From contig NZ_MBSO01000013.1 in assembly GCF_001695835.1 (NCBI RefSeq), forward strand, positions 1 to 64,000: a stretch of 64,000 nucleotides of DNA, read 5' to 3'. Below the pieces are notes generated by a model. That model did no database searches. It saw only the letters and a list, made by a program, of their open reading frames with translations, and had not been told where the DNA came from. The stretch is from Ensifer sp. LC11. Lineage in GTDB: Bacteria > Pseudomonadota > Alphaproteobacteria > Rhizobiales > Rhizobiaceae. Both the position numbers and the translations under genes were made by a program. Positions 1 through 8,329 of this stretch are shown one piece after another; the stretch's first letter is position 1, and every line of letters begins with the position of its first letter.

Positions 1-360
1 TCCTACGCCGATTCAACCGGCGCGACCGTAGCGCTGACCTTCAGCGTCCTGACGCTCGACATCACCAACATGACGACCGGCGCTCTGTCGCAGGCCCTCT
101 CGGGTGTTGACTCCGTCCTAACGCAGATGACCGACGCTGCCGCCGACCTCGGTGCGCTCAACAGCCGTATCGACCTGCAGAGCGGCTTCGTCGAAAACCT
201 CTCCGACCAGATCGAGAAGGGCGTTGGCCGTCTCGTTGATGCCGACATGAACGAGGAATCGACCCGCCTGAAGGCTCTGCAGACGCAGCAGCAGCTTGGC
301 ATCCAGGCGCTGACGATCGCCAACTCCAACTCGCAGAACATCCTGTCGCTGTTCCGTTAA
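1..360 (+). CDS. flaD: Flagellin, C-terminal part (cut by window start)
   Basis: The reading frame is open from base 1, so the gene begins before the window. The 119 visible residues are the C-terminal half of a flagellin, with the helical D0/D1 segment that packs in the filament core. The run VGRLVDADMNEESTRLKAL is identical to the same region of the next gene, and both end in the usual L-F terminus (LSLFR here). Flagellin is exported through the flagellar secretion apparatus and polymerises into the filament. The symbol flaD is inferred from the S. meliloti gene order flaA-flaB-flaD-flaC and is not proven. A terminator follows at 413-450. Confidence 0.9.
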   Translation, partial: SYADSTGATVALTFSVLTLDITNMTTGALSQALSGVDSVLTQMTDAAADLGALNSRIDLQSGFVENLSDQIEKGVGRLVDADMNEESTRLKALQTQQQLGIQALTIANSNSQNILSLFR

Positions 361-371
361 TCGGACGACGG

Positions 372-402
372 GAAGCGAAGGGTGCAAATCGCCCTTCGCT
401 TC
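372..402 (+). other. Hairpin downstream of first flagellin
   Basis: A perfect 11-bp stem (GAAGCGAAGGG with CCCTTCGCTTC) around a 9-base loop starts 12 bases after the flagellin stop. It has no T-run of its own and lies just before a true terminator, so it may protect the 3' end of an abundant mRNA. Confidence 0.7.
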
Positions 403-412
403 ACTCCACCAG

Positions 413-450
413 GGCCGCACCTCCGCAAGGACGTGCGGCCTTTTCTTTTT
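413..450 (+). terminator. Rho-independent terminator of first flagellin
   Basis: A perfect 8-bp stem, GGCCGCAC (413-420) with GTGCGGCC (433-440), is followed directly by a T-rich tract (441-450). It ends the first flagellin transcript and shows that the next flagellin has its own promoter. Confidence 0.88.
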
Positions 451-735
451 CTCCGCATGCTGTCGTTCTCGGGGCGGGGTAAATTGGCGGCAGTCCGCCT
501 CATCCCGGCCGGCAGAAGTTTAACCTTTCATGCATCTTTCCTAACGTCGGTTCATTTTCGTTACCGACTTCCTAACGGCATTAACTATTTGTTAACCATG
601 AGATCGTTACATCTTGGTTAAGAGCGAAGGGTCGCCCCCAGGGCAAAACAGGGGCGATTCGCATGATGCCAGTCCCGTCGCTGCCGGTGCCGTACTCCGG
701 AATGTCCTTAGAAAATCATTCGGGGCAGGTGACCA
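451..735 (+). promoter_or_regulatory. Promoter and leader region of second flagellin
   Basis: This 285-base gap holds the control region of the second flagellin gene. I see an inverted repeat GTCGGT-N11-ACCGAC (546-568), several TAACG/CGTTA elements (542-546, 559-563, 573-577, 605-609), GTTAAC (591-596), and a long hairpin (624-662) upstream of the start codon. No clear sigma-54 or consensus sigma-70 promoter could be picked by eye. Flagellins are late class genes in S. meliloti. Confidence 0.5.
624..662 (+). promoter_or_regulatory. Hairpin in the flagellin leader
   Basis: GCGAA (624-628) pairs with TTCGC (658-662), and TCGCCCC (632-638) pairs with GGGGCGA (651-657). The result is a 12-bp stem with a 3-base bulge and a 12-base loop. 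It lies 73 bases before the start codon, so it is probably in the 5' UTR and could be a stabilising or regulatory structure. Confidence 0.6.
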
Positions 736-1710
736 ATGACCAGCATTATGACCAATACCGCCGCTATGGCGGCACTCCAGACGTTGCGCTCGATCAATTC
801 CGACATGGCCGAAGTCCAGGACCGGATTTCCTCTGGCTACCGCGTGCAAACGGCTGCGGACAATGCGGCTTACTGGTCGATCGCGACCACTATGCGCTCC
901 GACAATGCCGCACTTTCGACCGTTCAGGACGCCCTTGGCCTCGGTGCCGCCAAGATCGATACGGCCTATGCCGCGATGAACTCGTCGATCGAAGTGGTCA
1001 GCGAGATCAAGCGCAAGCTCGTCGCGGCGCGCGAGCCGGGCGTCGACAAGCTGAAGATCGACAAGGAGATCTCCGAGCTCAAGAACCAGCTCATTTCTGC
1101 GGCCCAGTCCGCCTCCTTCTCCAGCGAGAACTGGCTCTACAATGCGGACGCGGCCCCGGTCGGTACCAAGTCGGTGGTGGCTTCCTTCAACCGTGATGCC
1201 AACGGCAACGTGTCCGTCACCACGCTCGACTTCGACACATCGCAGTCGATGCTGATTGACAAGCAGAACGCGAGCCGCGGCCTGTTGACCAAGAATTATG
1301 ACGCCGCGCTGCTTACCTCGCCGCCCGGAACTACCGGCACGCGCATTTACCACCTGATCGGCGCGCCGGCGACAACTCCGATCGGAACGACCGCGGAAAT
1401 CAAGCTGACTGCGGCGACCACCGATGCCGAGATGGACGACATGATCCGCGTCGTCGAACGCATCCTCAACCAGCTGACGGATTCCGCCGCCACGCTCGGC
1501 GCTATCACCAAGCGCATCGAATTGCAGGAGGGCTTCATCGCCAACCTGATGGATACGATCGACAAGGGTGTCGGCCGTCTCGTGGATGCCGACATGAACG
1601 AGGAATCGACGCGACTGAAAGCGCTCCAGACCCAGCAGCAACTGGGCATTCAGGCGCTTTCGATCGCCAACACCAATTCCGAAAACATCCTGCGCCTGTT
1701 CCAGCAGTAA
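736..1710 (+). CDS. flaC: Flagellin
   Basis: This 324-residue flagellin has the conserved N-terminal D0/D1 domain (about 1-140, with NTAAMAALQTL and the ISSGYRVQTAADNAAYWSIA block) and the C-terminal D1/D0 domain (about 235-324). The middle is short, as in rhizobial complex-filament flagellins. It is exported and forms part of the filament. The symbol flaC comes from its position as the last flagellin before the motB cluster, as I recall for S. meliloti. Its C-terminal 60 residues almost match those of the partial flagellin upstream, which points to gene duplication. A stem-loop at 1838-1870 probably ends the transcript. Confidence 0.93.
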   Translation: MTSIMTNTAAMAALQTLRSINSDMAEVQDRISSGYRVQTAADNAAYWSIATTMRSDNAALSTVQDALGLGAAKIDTAYAAMNSSIEVVSEIKRKLVAAREPGVDKLKIDKEISELKNQLISAAQSASFSSENWLYNADAAPVGTKSVVASFNRDANGNVSVTTLDFDTSQSMLIDKQNASRGLLTKNYDAALLTSPPGTTGTRIYHLIGAPATTPIGTTAEIKLTAATTDAEMDDMIRVVERILNQLTDSAATLGAITKRIELQEGFIANLMDTIDKGVGRLVDADMNEESTRLKALQTQQQLGIQALSIANTNSENILRLFQQ

Positions 1711-2163
1711 GGCGTGGCGGCGCAGGGCGGCCGTCTAAGGCCCCCGGGCTCGCCGAAACACTGCCGTTGTCCGCCTACGGGTATCGGCGAAAGTTGAGTT
1801 CTGCCACGTCGTCGGTCACGGCACCCGGTGGAAACGGTTGGACCGCGCTATTTGCCCTGGCGCGGTCCAACACATTCATTTTCGCACAAGTTTGACCGAA
1901 TAGCCTTCCCTCGCAGTCCTGTCGGACGACTGCCGGCCAAAATGACCTTTGCGCCGCCGCCTGCATCGGATCGCTCCGGGAAAGACCGACCCCGGATCTC
2001 GCCGATGTACGTCAAGAATGCTGGGCTCGCCGTGTTTTGCGGTTGTGCCCGAGGGAGACATGTCAGCAGTGCCAGCAGCAATGGAAGTCCGCGCCAGGGG
2101 GCGCCGCCTCGTAAGCAGGTTGAGATCGCCTCATTGCCGCTGGTTCGCCGCAGGGGGCCGGCC
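1711..2163. other. Intergenic region, flagellin to motB operon
   Basis: These 453 bases hold the hairpin at 1838-1870 and then about 290 bases with no convincing protein. Frame 1 is open through this stretch, but its translation does not look like a protein and no start in it has a good ribosome-binding site. A TTGACC-like hexamer occurs near 1890. The promoter of the motB operon is expected here, but I cannot place it. Confidence 0.5.
1838..1870 (+). terminator. Probable terminator of flaC
   Basis: A perfect 11-bp stem (TTGGACCGCGC, 1838-1848, with GCGCGGTCCAA, 1860-1870) encloses an 11-base loop. The following sequence is only modestly T-rich, so termination may be partial. Confidence 0.6.
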
Positions 2164-2817
2164 ATGAGTGCAATGCTCTCCCGCTACCTCAAGGACTTCA
2201 GCGCGCCGAAAGTTGAGCTGTCGCTGATGCCGCCGAAATACTTTCCCGATCTGGATGCCGACTATGCCGATGGCGATCGCCTCGGCGCGAGACCAGCCAT
2301 GCCGGAAATCGACATTGATGCGGAGCGCCGCAGAGCCTTTGCCGAGGGGCGGGCCGAAGCCACTGCCGAACTCGTCTTCGAACAGGAAAAGCAGATCGCG
2401 GAACTGCAGGCAGCCCATGCGGCTGAGCTCGAGGCGCTGAGGCTGCGCCTTGAGGAGGAGGCCGCAAACCGTCTCGCAGAGCGTTTCGCTGAGATGGCAG
2501 ACAGCCTCGCGATCGCGCTCGGCGACCAGACGGCCCGCGTTCTCGCGCCGGTCATGGAGGACGCTCTGATGCAGCGGGCCGTTGCCGACATGGCGCAAAT
2601 GCTGAAACAGGGCCTCGTGGCCGGCGAAGGATGCACCATCGTCATCAAGGGGCCGGGTCATCTCTTCGAGGCGCTGAAGCGCCAGCTCGGGGAAGACATG
2701 CCGTTGTTCCGTCACATCGAGACCGACGATGTCGATCTTTCCGTCGAAATGGACGGCACGATCCTGGTGACACGCATGGCCGCCTGGGCCGACACAGTCC
2801 GGAAAGTTCTCGCATGA
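2164..2817 (+). CDS. FliH-like flagellar protein, first gene of the motB operon
   Basis: This 217-residue soluble protein has a long charged alpha-helical middle (about 58-125, rich in A, E, R and [20 protein letters not shown]) and a mixed alpha/beta C-terminal part. That is the layout of FliH/YscL, which regulate the export ATPase FliI. The start at 2164 has a purine-rich GGGGG upstream; longer in-frame starts lack this. The stop overlaps the motB start by 4 bases (ATGA), so translation is probably coupled. I did not find an invariant motif, so the FliH assignment rests on architecture and location. No other fliH candidate is visible in the window. Confidence 0.62.
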   Translation: MSAMLSRYLKDFSAPKVELSLMPPKYFPDLDADYADGDRLGARPAMPEIDIDAERRRAFAEGRAEATAELVFEQEKQIAELQAAHAAELEALRLRLEEEAANRLAERFAEMADSLAIALGDQTARVLAPVMEDALMQRAVADMAQMLKQGLVAGEGCTIVIKGPGHLFEALKRQLGEDMPLFRHIETDDVDLSVEMDGTILVTRMAAWADTVRKVLA

Positions 2818-4076
2818 GCGACGAAAACCATCACAACGGCAAGCACGAGATCATCATCGTCAAGCGCCATAGCGGTGGTCATGACGGCCATCACGGCGGC
2901 TCATGGAAGATCGCCTATGCCGACTTCATGACGGCAATGATGGCCTTCTTCCTCGTCATGTGGCTGATCAACGCCGCCAACGAGGAAACCAAGGCGGCGA
3001 TCGCCTCCTACTTCAACCCGGTGCAACTGACCGACCAGAAACCGGCCGAGCGTGGCTTGAAGGACCCGGCGAAGGACGCACAGGGCGAGGAAACGCAGCA
3101 GCGCTCCAAGGTCGATGGCGAGCAGGAAAAATCCGGTGGCTCCGCCAAGACGGGTGATCAACTGACAGCGACGTCAGGCGAAGAAACGAAGTATTCCGAC
3201 GCCGACTTTTTCGAAAACCCCTATTCGGTGCTTTCCGAGATCGCCCGTGAAGTTGGCCAGCAGGCCAACATCAGCGTCAAAGGCGAGGGCGGAGCGGCCC
3301 AGTCGGGGCCGGCAACGGGCGCCGATGGCGGCGAAGCCTATCGCGACCCGTTTGATCCGGACTTCTGGACGAAGCAGGTCGAGTTGAAAGACGCTGGCAA
3401 TACGGCCGAAACAGACGTCGCGCTCGCCGCCAAGACGACCGAGCCGGCAGGGGCGACGCCGGCAGTCAAGACGCAGACAGAGGCAGAGGGTGCGCAAGAG
3501 GCTTCTGAGGCGGTCACTGCGGCTGATAAGGGTCCCGAAAAGGCGACTGACAAGGGCGCCGATACCGCTGCCGACGACAAGCCGAAGGCAGAGACGAAGG
3601 AGGCAGACGCCGAGAAGCAGGCCGCCGAACTTCAAGCCGAACTCAAGAAGGAACTTGCCGGTGAGGCGGGTCAACTGGCTGAAGGCCTGGTTGTGACGCC
3701 TGCCGAGGGCGGTCTGATGGTGACGATCAGCGAGCGCACCGACGCCCAGATGTTCGCCATCGGCTCGGCCGTGCCGCAGAAGGAGCTGGTGCTTGCGATG
3801 GAAAAGATCGGCCATTTGCTGGCCGGACGCCAAGGTGCAGTCGCGATCCGCGGCCACACCGACGGCCGTCCCTTCAAGGACGGCACCTATGACAATTGGC
3901 GCTTGTCGGCAGCGCGCGCCCAGAGCGCCTACTACATGCTGGTTCGTGGCGGGCTGAAGGAGAATCGCGTCAGCCAGATCAGCGGGTTTGCCGATCGCCG
4001 GCTGCAGCTGCCCGACGATCCCTACGCTCCGGGCAACCGGCGCATTGAGATCCTGTTGCAATCGGCCCCGGGTTAG
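2814..4076 (+). CDS. motB: Flagellar motor stator protein MotB
   Basis: MotB anchors the proton-driven stator to peptidoglycan. The 420-residue product has a His-rich cytoplasmic N-terminus, one membrane segment (about 33-52) with the proton-carrying Asp at residue 37 (AYADFMT), and a C-terminal OmpA-like peptidoglycan-binding domain (about 290-418, with RGHTDGRPF and [12 protein letters not shown]). It is over 100 residues longer than enterobacterial MotB. The extra length is an Ala/Glu/Lys-rich periplasmic linker (about 90-285), in keeping with rhizobial MotB needing the partner MotC. The start at 2814 overlaps the previous stop by 4 bases. Confidence 0.95.
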   Translation: MSDENHHNGKHEIIIVKRHSGGHDGHHGGSWKIAYADFMTAMMAFFLVMWLINAANEETKAAIASYFNPVQLTDQKPAERGLKDPAKDAQGEETQQRSKVDGEQEKSGGSAKTGDQLTATSGEETKYSDADFFENPYSVLSEIAREVGQQANISVKGEGGAAQSGPATGADGGEAYRDPFDPDFWTKQVELKDAGNTAETDVALAAKTTEPAGATPAVKTQTEAEGAQEASEAVTAADKGPEKATDKGADTAADDKPKAETKEADAEKQAAELQAELKKELAGEAGQLAEGLVVTPAEGGLMVTISERTDAQMFAIGSAVPQKELVLAMEKIGHLLAGRQGAVAIRGHTDGRPFKDGTYDNWRLSAARAQSAYYMLVRGGLKENRVSQISGFADRRLQLPDDPYAPGNRRIEILLQSAPG

Positions 4077-4081
4077 ACGCC

Positions 4082-5383
4082 ATGTTGAGACGCCTGCGAT
4101 CCGTCCTGATGACATGTTGCGCGCTGGCAGCCCCGCTTTCGATCGGGACTGCCAATGCCGATGACGTCGAGGAACTCGCGCCATTCAAGATGATCCGGTC
4201 GCTGCAATACGTGCAGGACTCCGTCGTGCTTGGTGACCACTCCGCGATCGAAATGCAGCGCTTCATGCTGGGGGCGATCGATAAACGCTTGCGTTCGGCG
4301 GATCCTTCCGTGTTTCGCGACCCGCGCAACGTGGATGCGGCCCTCGTCTACGCAATGAGCGGCGGCAACCCCGAGACGCTGAAATACCTCTCGGATCACG
4401 ACGTGGCCGGAAACTTCGATGCCAGGGTCACTGACGCGCTTCGACAATATCTGAACGGCAAGGGCGGGTTGATCGTCGAAAACCTGTCCAAGGCTGCGCC
4501 CGAATACCGTAGCGCCCGGATCGGGCCCTACGTCTATCTCATCTTGGGCAACGCGACCTCGCAGCAGGATCCGGTTGCCGCGATGAAGTACTACGACTGG
4601 GCTCGCCTGACGGCTCCAGGTACGATCATCGAAGAGGCGGCCCTGCGTCGCTCGGTCTTTTTGGCCGTTCAGGCGGGCGAACCGGAGAAGGGCTTCCGCT
4701 ACGCGCTCGCCTATGCCCGCCGCTACCTGACATCTCCCTATGCCAGCCAGTTTGCCGATGTGTTCGTCGAGCTGGCCGTCGCCCATTTCGACGGTGCGGC
4801 CCAGGAACGGATCTCCGAGGTTCTCGGCTTCATGGACGCGCCGCGCCAGCGCGAGGTCTATCTCCGCGTTGCCCGGCGCGCAGCGATTGCCGGCAAGCAG
4901 GTGCTTGCGAAACTCGCATCGGAACGGGCCGAGGCGCTTGGCGCCGACGGCGCGGCGCAACCGAAAGTGCTTGCCAACTTCTATGCGGGCCTGGCGTCGG
5001 TCCCATCAAATGACGTGTTTGCCGCGACAGCGAGCCTGGCGGCGATATCGGACGCGGCGCTTTCGCCGCGTGATCGCGCCTTGCGCGATGCTGCAAGGGC
5101 CATTGCGGAAGCGGTCGTCAGGCCACCTGGCGGTGAAAGCCTCACGCAAGCGTTCGCGTCTAAACCCGATAGACCGGTCGAAGCGGAAAGCTCTGCCGCG
5201 ACCGAGGACACGGGCAGCGGCATGAGCCCCTTCGGCAATGCGCAGGCGCCGATGAATGCGGCCGAGAGCGTGGCTGCATCCGGCAGTGAAGAGATTGGGG
5301 ATCCCGCGCACGACGGTTTCGTGGCGAAGGGGCGATCGAAGATCGAAGAGATCGACGCTCTCCTGAAGGGAGAAGGGAAATGA
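4082..5383 (+). CDS. motC: Periplasmic motility protein MotC
   Basis: This 433-residue protein begins with a signal peptide (about 1-26, ending GTANA-DD) and should be periplasmic. In S. meliloti MotC is a rhizobia-specific periplasmic protein that binds the periplasmic part of MotB and is needed for rotation. The body is alpha-helical and TPR-like, followed by a low-complexity Ser/Ala/Glu tail from about 350. It lies 5 bases after motB, and its stop overlaps motD by 4 bases (ATGA). Identification rests on gene order and the exported helical architecture. Confidence 0.88.
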   Translation: MLRRLRSVLMTCCALAAPLSIGTANADDVEELAPFKMIRSLQYVQDSVVLGDHSAIEMQRFMLGAIDKRLRSADPSVFRDPRNVDAALVYAMSGGNPETLKYLSDHDVAGNFDARVTDALRQYLNGKGGLIVENLSKAAPEYRSARIGPYVYLILGNATSQQDPVAAMKYYDWARLTAPGTIIEEAALRRSVFLAVQAGEPEKGFRYALAYARRYLTSPYASQFADVFVELAVAHFDGAAQERISEVLGFMDAPRQREVYLRVARRAAIAGKQVLAKLASERAEALGADGAAQPKVLANFYAGLASVPSNDVFAATASLAAISDAALSPRDRALRDAARAIAEAVVRPPGGESLTQAFASKPDRPVEAESSAATEDTGSGMSPFGNAQAPMNAAESVAASGSEEIGDPAHDGFVAKGRSKIEEIDALLKGEGK

Positions 5384-6789
5384 GGGCTCTTGACGACACC
5401 CTGCGCGGATTGCCTCCGGCTCCTGCCGGCAAGGGCAGTGGGCGAGCCGGCGGTGCTCTTGCAGGCGCATTCGAGGATGCAGTGGCCAATGCGGGGCGCG
5501 AGAAGAACCAGCCAGCGACGGGCAATGGCGTCGGCGATGCTGCGGCCGGCGACGAAGCGGGGGCAGGAGCCTTGATCGACAAGGACAATATTTCCAAGAC
5601 CGTAGGCAGGCACGCACACGCGCGCAGTATCGCCATTAGCCGGGACGAGCAGGCACTTGGCGAACAGGCCGCCGGTGATCATTTCCCGGCGACGGAACGT
5701 GGCGTCGGCGCACGGCGCCCCGTTGGCAAGGTGGATCCGACGAAGGCAGGGGGCGAGCCGAACGGCCCGGCCGTCGGCGCCGTCCCGGACGAACTTGCCG
5801 ACCGGCTCGCTGCGCTGTCCCAGGCCTTGGCCAGAACACCGGCAGCCGGTCAGCCGTCGACCGACGACGAGGTGGACGGCGGCGAAGGTGGGGACGCGAC
5901 GCAGACGCCGAAAACCGAAATGGACGACTTGCTCTCTCTTCTTGGCGGACAGGCGCTTCGCTCAGGCGACGCAGCAGCTGCCAGCCGGCAGCAGACCGGC
6001 CGTCAGGACGCGGGAGCGGTTGCCCATGCGGTCGCTGCCGGCGGGCAGGGCGCGAACACTGAGGCCACGGCGGGTGAGGGTGAGGCCGATCGGCTCTTCC
6101 GCTTCGCACGGGCCGATGGCAAGGGGCAGGCTGTTTCCATGGCCTTGTCGAAGGACGGGGATGCGGCGTTCGATGCTTCGCGTTCGCAGGCGTCCGCCAA
6201 GGCCGAAAACGTCACGGTGCTCGAAGCGCGGCGCTACCTGGGCATCTCTATGAATCCGAACACAAGTGCCGTCGCCGACGCGATTGCGGGCGAGGCCGGG
6301 ACTCAACAGCTGCAGCCGAGTGCAGCGCTCGCCCAGCCTGGCGCCTGGACGCAGGCCGGCAAGACACTCAACACGCTGAAGATCCAGCTTCATCCGATTG
6401 AGCTCGGCCTCGTCACCGCCACGCTGCGGCTGAAGGACGACGAATTGCAGGTCGAGCTGAAGGTCGAGACCGGTGAAGCCTTCCGGCAATTGCGCGACGA
6501 CCAGAGCGAGATGGTCAAGGCGCTGCGTGCGCAGGGCTTCGCCGTCGACCAGGTGAACATCGTGTTCAACGCGGGCGGCGATACGGCCTCGGGCAGCGGC
6601 TCGCAACAGCAGACCCAGGCCCAGGCAGGACAGCAGGGGCGCGAGCGCGCCGATGGCAACGGCCAGGGACGACAGCAGCGGCAGGATGACGGCCAGGCTT
6701 CGGCGGCGGAAAGGTGGGTTGGCAATGGCGGGACGGACGAAGCGGCTGCCGGCACTGAGCGCTCTCGCACTGGTCACGTCTACATGTAG
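5380..6789 (+). CDS. motD: Flagellar hook-length control protein MotD (FliK)
   Basis: This 469-residue protein has a long disordered Ala/Gly/Gln/Asp-rich N-terminal region and a folded Flg_hook-type domain at about 325-395 (LNTLKIQLHPIELGLVTATL). It ends in a Gln/Gly-rich tail. FliK-type proteins act as a secreted molecular ruler that switches export from hook to filament substrates. In S. meliloti MotD was reassigned as FliK. The start overlaps the motC stop by 4 bases, and the tail overlaps the next gene by 65 bases. Confidence 0.9.
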   Translation: MRALDDTLRGLPPAPAGKGSGRAGGALAGAFEDAVANAGREKNQPATGNGVGDAAAGDEAGAGALIDKDNISKTVGRHAHARSIAISRDEQALGEQAAGDHFPATERGVGARRPVGKVDPTKAGGEPNGPAVGAVPDELADRLAALSQALARTPAAGQPSTDDEVDGGEGGDATQTPKTEMDDLLSLLGGQALRSGDAAAASRQQTGRQDAGAVAHAVAAGGQGANTEATAGEGEADRLFRFARADGKGQAVSMALSKDGDAAFDASRSQASAKAENVTVLEARRYLGISMNPNTSAVADAIAGEAGTQQLQPSAALAQPGAWTQAGKTLNTLKIQLHPIELGLVTATLRLKDDELQVELKVETGEAFRQLRDDQSEMVKALRAQGFAVDQVNIVFNAGGDTASGSGSQQQTQAQAGQQGRERADGNGQGRQQRQDDGQASAAERWVGNGGTDEAAAGTERSRTGHVYM

Positions 6790-7297
6790 CGCTTTGGCCA
6801 GTGCCGGCGCTGGCGTCTGCGAGCGCGAGATCATCAGCGCGGCGGCGAAATACAACATCCCGGCCGGGATCCTCTATTCCGTCGGACTGACCGAAACTGG
6901 CCGCAAGGGTTCGCTCCAACCCTACGCGATGAACATCGAGGGGAAGGCCTATTTCGGCAGCAGCGAACAGGACGTTCTCACGCAGTTCGGCAACGCGCGC
7001 GCGCAGGGCGCCAAGCTCATCGATCTCGGCTGCATGCAGATCAACTATTACTTCCATGGCGAGCATTTCATGTCGCCGGCGGAGATGCTTGACCCGCAGA
7101 AGAATGTCGAATATGCCGCGCGCTTCCTGGCCAATTTGCATGCCAGGCACGAGACCTGGACGATGGCCGTTGCTCGCTATCATGCGGGTCCGAACAACGA
7201 CCCGGCGCAGAAAAAATACGTCTGCCGGGTGATCGCGAACCTCGTCGCGACGGGCTACGGCAAGTGGACGCCGAACGCCACGCAATTCTGCCAATAA
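6725..7297 (+). CDS. Lytic transglycosylase-like protein of the flagellar cluster
   Basis: This 190-residue exported protein has a signal peptide (about 1-28) and an SLT-type lysozyme fold. The likely catalytic Glu is residue 57 (VGLTETGRKG), followed by the family's LGCMQINYY-type motif and a C-terminal AVARYHAGPNN motif. It probably cuts peptidoglycan so that the flagellar rod or hook can pass the cell wall. The start at 6725 follows GGAAAGGTGGG; an earlier in-frame start at 6653 lacks this. It overlaps the 3' end of motD by 65 bases in another frame, so the two are co-transcribed. Confidence 0.85.
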   Translation: MAGRTKRLPALSALALVTSTCSALASAGAGVCEREIISAAAKYNIPAGILYSVGLTETGRKGSLQPYAMNIEGKAYFGSSEQDVLTQFGNARAQGAKLIDLGCMQINYYFHGEHFMSPAEMLDPQKNVEYAARFLANLHARHETWTMAVARYHAGPNNDPAQKKYVCRVIANLVATGYGKWTPNATQFCQ

Positions 7298-7566
7298 GCA
7301 ACCATTGATTGTATTTTGCGATCGCTTGCCGCATTGTGGCGACAATGCGTGGACAATGTGACGGCAAGCTAATTGTCGTCATCCGTTAACTTTTCCACAT
7401 TATTTTAGTGCCGATACCGACAGGGTGCCACTAGATATAGATCAAATCGGCGAAACATGGTTAATCAATTATTAATTCCACCCAGTAACTTCCTCTAGTT
7501 GTTCGTGAATCTCTCGATTCGTACCTCTCAATCAGTGCGGAGCCATACTGATTCGGAGGCGGGCGA
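7298..7566 (+). promoter_or_regulatory. Upstream region of rem
   Basis: This 269-base gap becomes AT-rich toward its 3' end (about 7380-7490) and contains ACTAGATATAG and AATTATTAATT stretches, the most promoter-like sequence nearby. Rem is known in S. meliloti to be activated by VisNR. I could not define a binding site. GGAGGCGGG just before 7567 is the rem ribosome-binding site. Confidence 0.4.
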
Positions 7567-8238
7567 ATGATCGTAGTGGTTGATGAAAGAGAGCTGGTGA
7601 AGGACGGATATACGTCCCTCTTCGGGCGTGAAGGTATTCCCTCGACGGGCTTCGACCCCCGCGAGTTCGGGGAGTGGGTGAACGCGGCTGCTGATTCGGA
7701 TATTGACGCCGTAGAGGCCTTCCTGATTGGCCAGGGCGACGCCACGTTGACGCTGCCACGCGCCATCCGCGACCGGTCGATGGCGCCGGTGATTGCCGTC
7801 AGCGACACGCCGTCCCTCGAAAACACGCTTGCACTCTTTGATTGCGGCGTCGACGACGTCGTGCGCAAGCCAGTTCACCCCCGCGAAATCCTCGCCCGGG
7901 TGGCCGCGATCCGCCGCCGCCTGAAGGCCATCACCAACTTTACCGACATCGGTCCGATCCGCGTCTTCGCTGACGGTCGTGATCCCGAGATCAACGGCGA
8001 AGTCTTCGCCCTGCCGCGTCGCGAACGGCGCATTCTCGAATATTTGGTCGCAAACCGTGGCCGCCGGGTTTCCAAGTCGCAGATCTTCAACGCGATCTAC
8101 GGGATCTTCGACGAGGACGTCGAGGAGAACGTCGTCGAGAGCCACATCAGCAAGCTGCGCAAGAAACTGCGCAAGAAGCTCAGCTTCGACCCGATCGATT
8201 CCAAGCGTTTCCTTGGCTACTGCATCGACTGGAACTGA
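7567..8238 (+). CDS. rem: Motility regulator Rem, OmpR-type
   Basis: This 223-residue regulator has an N-terminal receiver-like domain (1-115) and a C-terminal winged-helix DNA-binding domain (about 130-223, with [14 protein letters not shown] and [15 protein letters not shown]). In S. meliloti Rem, itself under VisNR, switches on the middle flagellar genes. The receiver keeps acidic residues at 6-7 and the Lys of VRKPVHP. The strand that should carry the phospho-accepting Asp (about 46-55) instead reads as mostly hydrophobic, so it may work without phosphorylation. No sensor kinase gene is adjacent. Confidence 0.92.
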   Translation: MIVVVDERELVKDGYTSLFGREGIPSTGFDPREFGEWVNAAADSDIDAVEAFLIGQGDATLTLPRAIRDRSMAPVIAVSDTPSLENTLALFDCGVDDVVRKPVHPREILARVAAIRRRLKAITNFTDIGPIRVFADGRDPEINGEVFALPRRERRILEYLVANRGRRVSKSQIFNAIYGIFDEDVEENVVESHISKLRKKLRKKLSFDPIDSKRFLGYCIDWN

Positions 8239-8329
8239 GCGCCATGCCGAAGGGCGGGCGCCGAACCAAGACAGGTTCACGCAAGGCCCGCTTCCTAGTG
8301 TCGCCGTAACAAGGAAATGAGGATCCGAT

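Noticed and set aside
451-735. Sigma-54 or sigma-28 promoter for flagellin
   Set aside because: No GG-N10-GC pair or sigma-28 pattern stood out; rhizobial flagellins use other control.
607-1641. 344-residue minus-strand frame opposite the flagellin gene
   Set aside because: Antisense shadow of a clear flagellin; Arg/Gly/Asp-rich with no motif or ribosome-binding site.
1-1710. Misassembly from duplicated flagellin sequence
   Set aside because: The two C-terminal regions are similar but not identical in DNA, and tandem flagellins are normal in rhizobia.
1828-2163. Extended N-terminus of the FliH-like protein
   Set aside because: The stretch contains a terminator-like hairpin, looks non-coding when translated, and lacks a good ribosome-binding site.
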